Shown here piece after piece: positions 14,044 through 19,939 of a stretch of DNA of 19,939 nucleotides. Location of the stretch: the NCBI GenBank assembly GCA_964534845.1, contig CAZHPV010000050.1:1-19939 (forward strand), given 5' to 3'. The stretch comes from CALCKU01 sp964534845. GTDB lineage: Bacteria > Pseudomonadota > Alphaproteobacteria > Caulobacterales > Maricaulaceae. Made by a program: the position numbers and the translations under genes. The notes under the pieces are model-generated. The model had not been told where the DNA came from and searched no databases. It worked only from the letters and a program-made list of their open reading frames with translations. Within the stretch, counting starts at the first letter, position 1. Every line of letters starts with the position of its first letter.

Positions 14044-16040
14044 ATATAAAAGGGGCTGCAAAAAAGATTTATTTTTCTTCACTTATCCTCGGGCTTACCG
14101 CCTGTGGCGGTGGTGGTGGCAGTTCAACAAGTGCCCCCGAGATTGCCCCTGCGCCCATACCGCCGCCAGCAATGTCGGGCGCATTGTTTTCAGTGCCAGC
14201 CCCTGAATTTTTAACAATACAGAATGTTGAACAAATTATTGCCCAAGGCGTGGCAGAGGCGCAGGCGCAAAATGTAAATGCCGTTTTTGCTGTTGTTGAC
14301 AGACCCGGAAATGTTCTAGCCGTCTTTAATATGAACGGCGCACCCGCCACGACGGTTTTACAAAGTGGGCAAACTACAAATACTGGCTTGCAAGGTGTGG
14401 AAGTACCCGCCACGCTGGCCGCTATTTCAAAAGCAATAACAGGGGCTTATCTATCCAGTGCTGGGAATGCCTTCTCGACACGCACAGCGAGTATGATTGT
14501 TCAGGAACATTTTCCACCCTCGCAAAATACTGTCGGTCTGGAAAGCGGACCTTTATTTGGTGTCCAATTTTCGCAACTCCCCTGCTCGGATTTTTCTGAG
14601 CGTTTTGGAACGACCATTGGGCCTAAACGGGCTCCGCTGGGGCTGGCAGCCGATCCGGGCGGTTTTCCGCTCTATAAAAACGGGATTGTTGTTGGCGGAA
14701 TCGGTGTATCCGCCGACAATATTTACGGATTTGATCCGGAGGTCACAGATATTGACAGTTCTGTTGAGGAGTTAATTGCTATTGCCGCTATGGCCAATTT
14801 CAGTGCCCCGCAATCCATACGCGCAGATCGCATTTCTGTCGATGGCACAACATTAAGATTTACAGATATGGATGAAAGCGACCTCCTAGCTGGTGCAGGA
14901 CAAGCCAACGCCTTCGCAAGCCTGCTAGGAACAAGCGGAGCCTTAAGCGCGGTTACTGGCTATAATACGGCAAACATTATCGCTGGTCAGGCCTATGGCA
15001 CGGAAAGCTCGGGCATTCGCGCGGCTACAAATTCTGAATACAGCAATCCGGATGTCTTTGTCATGACAGACGGCAATGGCGTCAACCGGTTCCCACCAAG
15101 GGCGGGTGCGGACGGCGTTGACGTCACAACACCTTTGACACAAACAGAGGTCCAAGCGCTTCTTGAAGAGGCCTTTGACATCATGTCGGATGCGCGCGCG
15201 CAAATTCGCCAGCCCCTAGAATCCCGTGCACAAGTCACAATTTCGGTTGTTGATACCCACGGGACGATTTTAGGCATGGTGCGATCGCCGGATGCGCCAA
15301 TTTTCGGCAGTGATGTATCGTTACAAAAAGCTCGAACAGCAACATTTTTCTCAAATGCCGTGGCCGCAAATGATTTATTAGGCACTCTGCAAAACCCCGC
15401 CCTTGCGGGGCCAAATATACTGGACCCACGTGTCAATGACCGCGTGCAAACCGTGCGGGATTTCTTATCCGACCCTAATGCCCTAACCGGTGCGGTCGCC
15501 TTTGCGGACCGTTCAGGCGGAAATCTGTCGCGCCCCTTCTTTCCTGATGGCGAGGTCGGCACCCTTAACGGCCCTTTATCGGAACCTATTGAAAACTTTA
15601 GCCCTTTTGCGACAGGTCTGCAGGAAAACCTTATATTTGGAAATGTAGCACAGCATGTAGGTTTTGTGGCATCCATGGGGGCACCCTCAAGCGATACACG
15701 TCAACGCTGTACATTTATACCCGATGCCACATTAGGGCAAAACCGCTTACAAAATGGCATTCAGATTTTTCCGGGCTCCGTGCCGGTTTACAGAGATAAT
15801 GAATTGATCGGTGGCATAGGCGTTTCCGGAGACGGCATTGATCAGGACGATATGATTGCCTTTTTAGGCTTACATAATGCCGGTATCAGGCTGGGCACAA
15901 TTAATAATGCGCCAGAAGCTATCCGCGCAGATAATATCACAGTAGAAGTCAATGGTGATGATATTCGTCTGCGCTATGTCAGCTGTCCCTTCGCGCCCTT
16001 TTTATCAACAAATGAACAAAATCCATGTGCGGGAAAATGA
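14040..16040 (+). CDS. Lipoprotein with tandem GlcG/HbpS-like domains
   Basis: A 666-residue lipoprotein. The signal peptide ends in the lipobox Leu19-Thr-Ala-Cys22, followed by a Gly/Ser/Pro-rich linker to about residue 50. The rest is two related halves. Each has a Val-Val-Asp-x-x-Gly strand (86-90 and 403-408), a late Gly-Gly-Ile-Gly-Val-Ser motif (219-224 and 591-596), and a closing Ile-Arg-Ala-Asp-x-Ile-x-Val element (260-267 and 628-635). These match the GlcG/HbpS (DUF336) fold, whose member HbpS binds heme. Each half is longer than a usual single domain. Translationally coupled at both ends (atga overlaps with the genes before and after). In this operon it may bind heme or support assembly of the outer-membrane cytochrome complex; no direct evidence of function. 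Confidence 0.82.
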   Translation: MNIKGAAKKIYFSSLILGLTACGGGGGSSTSAPEIAPAPIPPPAMSGALFSVPAPEFLTIQNVEQIIAQGVAEAQAQNVNAVFAVVDRPGNVLAVFNMNGAPATTVLQSGQTTNTGLQGVEVPATLAAISKAITGAYLSSAGNAFSTRTASMIVQEHFPPSQNTVGLESGPLFGVQFSQLPCSDFSERFGTTIGPKRAPLGLAADPGGFPLYKNGIVVGGIGVSADNIYGFDPEVTDIDSSVEELIAIAAMANFSAPQSIRADRISVDGTTLRFTDMDESDLLAGAGQANAFASLLGTSGALSAVTGYNTANIIAGQAYGTESSGIRAATNSEYSNPDVFVMTDGNGVNRFPPRAGADGVDVTTPLTQTEVQALLEEAFDIMSDARAQIRQPLESRAQVTISVVDTHGTILGMVRSPDAPIFGSDVSLQKARTATFFSNAVAANDLLGTLQNPALAGPNILDPRVNDRVQTVRDFLSDPNALTGAVAFADRSGGNLSRPFFPDGEVGTLNGPLSEPIENFSPFATGLQENLIFGNVAQHVGFVASMGAPSSDTRQRCTFIPDATLGQNRLQNGIQIFPGSVPVYRDNELIGGIGVSGDGIDQDDMIAFLGLHNAGIRLGTINNAPEAIRADNITVEVNGDDIRLRYVSCPFAPFLSTNEQNPCAGK

Positions 16041-17842
16041 TGAATATTCGGGCGCTCATTATATCCTTGCTTTTCGTAACGCCGACCGTTTTTGCAACCT
16101 CCATAGCTAAAGCTAATGAAGGCCAAGAGGACATACAGGCAGAAACCGAAGGACAAGAACCGGAACGGGCACGACGTATTCCTGGCCGCCAAAAACAACT
16201 TCCCGAAAGAGAACGCCCGTTCGATCCGAGTCAGGTTTCCCCGCCGATCGAAGCGGTATTTCCTCGCGGCGATATTCCTGTGCCAGACAGATGGCGTATA
16301 ATTGAAAATCTCGGTGTTAAGGAGGATCTGTGGAATCCCTATACGCAGAATACGCTAAAAGGAGACCGTCCGCTCAAAGGCACAAAGGACTGGTTCTTCG
16401 TTGGCACAGCCATTTCCGATACCATTATAGAACCGCGTACATTTCCTATTCCGGTTGGGGTTCAAACCACTGAAAACATTTCCAATGACCTTTTTGGAGA
16501 TACAGATAGTTTTGTTTTTGCTCAAACTTTTATTGCCAGTGCCGCCCTGATCAAGGGCAATACTACATTTAAGCCACAAGATCTGGAGTACCGCCTCACC
16601 GCCGCCTTTAATATAAACCATGTCACAGTGCCGGAGAGACGCATCCTGTTTGTGGAACCGTCCAGAGGCATTAAACGCACAGACGTTTTTCTAGGCATAC
16701 AAGAAGCCTTTATAGACTATCATATACGAAATGTGTCTGATCGTTACGATTTTGATTCTGTCAGGGTCGGCATTCAGCCCTTTTCGTCTGATTTTAGAGG
16801 GTTTTTATTCCAAGATGTTCAACCGGGGATAAGGTTTTTTGGCAATCGCGACAATAATCGCTACCAATATAATCTCGCGGCTTTTGCCCGTCTGGAAAAA
16901 GATACCAATTCCGGCCTTAACGCCGTTTTGCGCACTCCGCGACACGACATAATCCTTCTGGCAAATCTTTACAGGCAGGATTTCCCTTCCCCGGGCTTAA
17001 CGTCACAGGTCACCGCAATCTATAATGGCAATAGAGAAGCTAACCGGACGGAAATAGATACAAATGGCTTCCCCGTCCGGCCCGCCTTAATCGGTAATTT
17101 ACGGGGTCGTGATTATGATGTCGGATATTTCGGCTATAATGTGGACGGACGTTTTGGTCGGGTGAATCTTACCGGATCACTGTATTATGCTTTGGGGCAA
17201 GACCGAGATAATATTTTCACCGGACAGTCCGCAACGATTAGCGCAGGCTTTGGAGCCGCCGAAATATCCTATGACTATGACTGGATGCGCTTTAGATTAT
17301 CAGGTCTTTATGCCACGGGCGATAGTGACCCTTTTGACAATAAGGAAACTGGCTTTGACGCTATTTTTGAAAACCCCCAATTTGCCGGAGCTGACACAAG
17401 TTACTGGATCAGGCAAAATATTCCCTTCATTGGCGGAGGACGCGCCATTGGTCTATCGGGGCGAAACGGCATATTAAATTCTCTGCGCTCTTCTAAAGAA
17501 CAAGGCCAAAGTAATTTCAACAATCCTGGAACCATTTTGTTGGGCGCTGGTGCCGATTTTGATATTACGCCACAAACGCGACTTTCTCTAAATGCCAATG
17601 CGCTGAAATTTGAAGATACGTCTGTTCTGGAAGCCTTACGCGTGCAGGGCGATATTGATAATGACATCGGCTTCGATCTTTCCGCGTCAGCCATTTACCG
17701 CCCGCTATTTTCACAAAATATCGTTTTGCGGGCATCTATAGCCAGCCTTGAACCCGGCGGGGGATTTGACGATCTTTTTACGAATAACCAAGGGCAAGAC
17801 CGCTATCTCTCTGCCTTACTAAACGCGACGTTGACCTATTAA
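16037..17842 (+). CDS. Predicted outer-membrane beta-barrel (porin-like) of the cytochrome conduit
   Basis: A 601-residue exported protein with a signal peptide ending Ala-Lys-Ala before Asn-Glu, a charged low-complexity N-terminal segment (to about residue 65), and then a long region of alternating polar/aromatic strands with Gly/Asn/Asp-rich turns. It ends in Leu-Thr-Tyr, an aromatic C-terminus as in outer-membrane barrels. There are no cysteines or heme motifs. I do not recognise a close named family. Its place between an exported cytochrome/lipoprotein pair and a large multiheme cytochrome points to the sheath of a porin-cytochrome complex, by analogy with MtrB/PioB, though I see no clear motif similarity to those. 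The start at 16037 overlaps the previous stop (atga); 16040 is equally possible, and 16025 would add four residues before the signal peptide. It overlaps the next gene by one base. Confidence 0.75.
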   Translation: MMNIRALIISLLFVTPTVFATSIAKANEGQEDIQAETEGQEPERARRIPGRQKQLPERERPFDPSQVSPPIEAVFPRGDIPVPDRWRIIENLGVKEDLWNPYTQNTLKGDRPLKGTKDWFFVGTAISDTIIEPRTFPIPVGVQTTENISNDLFGDTDSFVFAQTFIASAALIKGNTTFKPQDLEYRLTAAFNINHVTVPERRILFVEPSRGIKRTDVFLGIQEAFIDYHIRNVSDRYDFDSVRVGIQPFSSDFRGFLFQDVQPGIRFFGNRDNNRYQYNLAAFARLEKDTNSGLNAVLRTPRHDIILLANLYRQDFPSPGLTSQVTAIYNGNREANRTEIDTNGFPVRPALIGNLRGRDYDVGYFGYNVDGRFGRVNLTGSLYYALGQDRDNIFTGQSATISAGFGAAEISYDYDWMRFRLSGLYATGDSDPFDNKETGFDAIFENPQFAGADTSYWIRQNIPFIGGGRAIGLSGRNGILNSLRSSKEQGQSNFNNPGTILLGAGADFDITPQTRLSLNANALKFEDTSVLEALRVQGDIDNDIGFDLSASAIYRPLFSQNIVLRASIASLEPGGGFDDLFTNNQGQDRYLSALLNATLTY

Positions 17843-19939
17843 TGCAAATAACTGTGTACACATATCGTCTGATTTTTATTAGCATCGCCCTGCTCTTTCT
17901 GGGCTATATAGGACTTGGGCAAACTGTATCCGCTGCGGGCGACAAAGAAAAACCACAAGACATTACCTATGTCACAGCTCCGCCTGCACCTCGTACGCAA
18001 ACCAAGGCTGACATGGCTGCAAAGTCTTTTGGCTGCATCACCTGTCATACCAACTCGGATGCAAAGACTATGCATAAACAGCCCGCTATACAGCTTGGCT
18101 GCACCGATTGTCACGGCGGAGACGCTACTATACAGGCCCCCCTCTTATTAAAACAAAAGACGCCTGAATATGCCAAACTACGTGAAAAAGCACATGTCTT
18201 GCCGCGCTATCCGGACACATGGCACTATCCACACTCAGCCAATCCGAAACGGAGCTACACACTCCTCAATAAAGAAGCACCAGAATATATCCGCTTTGTA
18301 AATCCGTCTGATTACCGGGTGGCCCGCGAAGCCTGCGGTGCCTGTCACTTAACGCAAATTGTTCAGGCAGAGCGCTCTCTTATGGCGACGGGTACAATGC
18401 TTTGGGGCGGAGCTGCCTATAATAACGGGATATTACCCAATAAAGTTTATAATGTTGGGGAGGCCTATACGCGTGAAGGCAAACCTGCCCTACTGACCTC
18501 ACCGGGGGCGGAAAACGGTTTGACCCAAGCCCAGCGCGACGCTGGTATTCTAAAGGAAGTCGTGCCGCTTCCAGCATGGAACGTGATTCCACCGGCCGAT
18601 GTTTTCCGTGTGTTCGAACGCGGCGGGCGGAATGTCTTAACGCAATTCCCCGAAATCGGACTGCCTAACGCTGCCGGACTTATTCAGCGCTTAGAAGAAC
18701 CCGGCCGCCCCGATATTCGCCAATCAAATCGCGGGCCGGGCACTGGCTTGCGGGTCGCAATTCCGGTTCTAAATATCCACAAGACCCGCTTAAATGACCC
18801 CTTTACGTGGTTTATGGGTACGAATGATCAGCCCGGCGATTACCGGAATTCGGGATGCGCTTCCTGCCATGTTGTTTATGCCAATGACAGACAGCCGCGT
18901 CATAGCTCAATATATGCGAAATATGGCCGAGACGGGAAAAGTTTCACCAACGACCCGACTATCCCGAAGGATGAAAGTGGCCACCCCATCAAACATGAAT
19001 TCACCCGCGCTATTCCCACGTCACAATGTATGAATTGTCATATGCACCAGCCCAATATCTTCTTGAACTCATTTTTGGGCTATACAATGTGGGATTACGA
19101 ATCTGATGCTCCGCATATGTGGCCGGAGAAACAAAAATACCCCACTATTGAAGAACAGCACAAAATTCTCGAACGCAATCCCGAAGGCGCCGCTGTCAGA
19201 GGGTTATGGGGTGATAAGGAATTTTCGCGGGAAGTATTTGAGCTTAATGATGATCTCAATGATACACAATTCGCCGATTATCACGGGCATGGATGGAATT
19301 TCCGTGCGATCTTCAAGCGTGACCGCAAAGGAAATTTACTCGATAAAGACGGTAATATTGTCGCCAATGACGACCCTGAAAAATTCCGCAAAAATGGCGA
19401 AAGCAAGTTCGCCGAAATTGGCACAAATCCCGGTAAGTCCGTACACCTCATGTCCATACATGCCCAAAAAGGTATGCAATGCGTTGATTGCCACTACTCC
19501 CAAGATAGCCACGGCAACGGGTTTATCCATGGTGAGGTCGCCAATGCTGTTGAAATCAGATGCAAGGATTGTCACGGCACAGCGGACAAATTTCCCAACC
19601 TCTATACATCAGGGCCAGCTGCACGACCCGGCGGTATGGATATGGCCCTTATTCGAAATCCAGACGGTAAAAGACGGTTTGAATGGCAAAAGAAATCTGG
19701 CCGGGATATCCTCATCCAACGCTCTGTCCTTGATCCTGATCTCGAATGGGAAGTCAGCCTTGTCAAAGACAGTGTCGATAAAACTCACCCCAATTATAAT
19801 GTAAAATCTGCGCGCGCAAAAACGATCGCCAAAGACAATAAAAGCTGGGGTGATACGAGCAATAAAGATAATCTCGCCCATAATGATGAAGAGATGGAGT
19901 GTTATACATGTCATCTATCCTGGACGACATCTTGCGGGG
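17842..19939 (+). CDS. Large exported multiheme c-type cytochrome (3' end beyond window)
   Basis: An open frame from the ATG at 17842, overlapping the porin stop by one base, runs 699 residues to the window end without a stop. It begins with a signal peptide (hydrophobic core about residues 10-26, likely cleaved after Val-Ser-Ala). Eight CxxCH motifs are visible, at residues about 65, 87, 165, 339, 396, 547, 574 and 688. A Cys at 698 followed by Gly, at the very edge, may begin a ninth. Many extra His residues could serve as sixth ligands. Low heme density and long inserts (such as 170-335 and 405-545) suggest a mixed fold, not a simple wire. It is probably the terminal cytochrome of the conduit, inside or outside the barrel encoded just upstream (inference). 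I cannot name a family. Confidence 0.9.
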   Translation, partial: MQITVYTYRLIFISIALLFLGYIGLGQTVSAAGDKEKPQDITYVTAPPAPRTQTKADMAAKSFGCITCHTNSDAKTMHKQPAIQLGCTDCHGGDATIQAPLLLKQKTPEYAKLREKAHVLPRYPDTWHYPHSANPKRSYTLLNKEAPEYIRFVNPSDYRVAREACGACHLTQIVQAERSLMATGTMLWGGAAYNNGILPNKVYNVGEAYTREGKPALLTSPGAENGLTQAQRDAGILKEVVPLPAWNVIPPADVFRVFERGGRNVLTQFPEIGLPNAAGLIQRLEEPGRPDIRQSNRGPGTGLRVAIPVLNIHKTRLNDPFTWFMGTNDQPGDYRNSGCASCHVVYANDRQPRHSSIYAKYGRDGKSFTNDPTIPKDESGHPIKHEFTRAIPTSQCMNCHMHQPNIFLNSFLGYTMWDYESDAPHMWPEKQKYPTIEEQHKILERNPEGAAVRGLWGDKEFSREVFELNDDLNDTQFADYHGHGWNFRAIFKRDRKGNLLDKDGNIVANDDPEKFRKNGESKFAEIGTNPGKSVHLMSIHAQKGMQCVDCHYSQDSHGNGFIHGEVANAVEIRCKDCHGTADKFPNLYTSGPAARPGGMDMALIRNPDGKRRFEWQKKSGRDILIQRSVLDPDLEWEVSLVKDSVDKTHPNYNVKSARAKTIAKDNKSWGDTSNKDNLAHNDEEMECYTCHLSWTTSCG

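Noticed and set aside
14993..15676. Minus-strand 227-residue frame
   Set aside because: It is antisense to the HbpS-like lipoprotein; its residue make-up is rich in Arg/Ser/Pro without domain pattern.
19106..19804. Plus-strand 232-residue frame
   Set aside because: It is in another frame inside the multiheme cytochrome, whose frame carries the CxxCH motifs in register; a shadow.
1..19939. CRISPR arrays, tRNA/rRNA genes, insertion sequences
   Set aside because: No regular spaced repeats, cloverleaf-like segments, transposase frames or terminal inverted repeats were seen.

Overview
The window looks like chromosomal DNA of a marine-type alphaproteobacterium of moderate GC content. The gene families (a System I cytochrome c maturation set with a separate ccmI, a PF10118 diiron protein beside a TetR regulator, E. 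coli-type gdhA) fit that class. A Hyphomonadales/Maricaulales-like host is my guess and is not proven by the sequence. No tRNA, rRNA, transposase, integrase or CRISPR array was seen.

Region 1 (12-2030, + strand) is a three-gene unit: a TetR-type repressor, a PF10118 'metal-dependent hydrolase' with a ferritin-like ExxH pattern, and a small four-helix membrane protein that resembles styrene-oxide isomerase but appears to have lost some catalytic residues.

Region 2 (2254-7361, + strand) is the late part of the System I cytochrome c maturation pathway: ccmF, ccmG and ccmH, overlapping or abutting, then ccmI. An NADP-type glutamate dehydrogenase gene (gdhA) lies between ccmH and ccmI. ccmA-E are not in the window.

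Region 3 (7400-19939) is the striking part: two divergent operons that read as one trans-envelope electron-transfer system. The minus-strand operon (12527 down to 7400) encodes (a) a soluble fusion of an FAD/NAD(P) oxidoreductase, two cyclic-nucleotide-binding domains and a ferredoxin domain with 16 Cys for four [4Fe-4S] clusters, (b) a membrane b-type cytochrome with two spaced His pairs, and (c) a protein with a cytoplasmic FHA domain, one membrane helix and a periplasmic decaheme domain. The plus-strand operon (about 12643 to beyond the window end) encodes (d) an exported pentaheme cytochrome, (e) a lipoprotein with two GlcG/HbpS-like domains, (f) a predicted outer-membrane beta-barrel, and (g) a large exported multiheme cytochrome with at least eight hemes, cut by the window end. 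The simplest reading is electron flow between NAD(P)H and something outside the cell: FAD, FeS clusters, heme b, decaheme protein, then a porin-cytochrome conduit. The direction of flow is not shown. The FHA and cNMP domains suggest the cytoplasmic end is gated by signalling, which is unusual for extracellular electron transfer systems. The neighbouring convergent ccm genes make the heme-attachment machinery these proteins need.

The intergenic region 12528-12642 is compact and structured. It holds mirror-image translation-initiation regions for the two operons, a 12-bp palindrome, and a good -35/-10 pair for the plus operon. The plus operon's first gene seems to start at a non-AUG codon.
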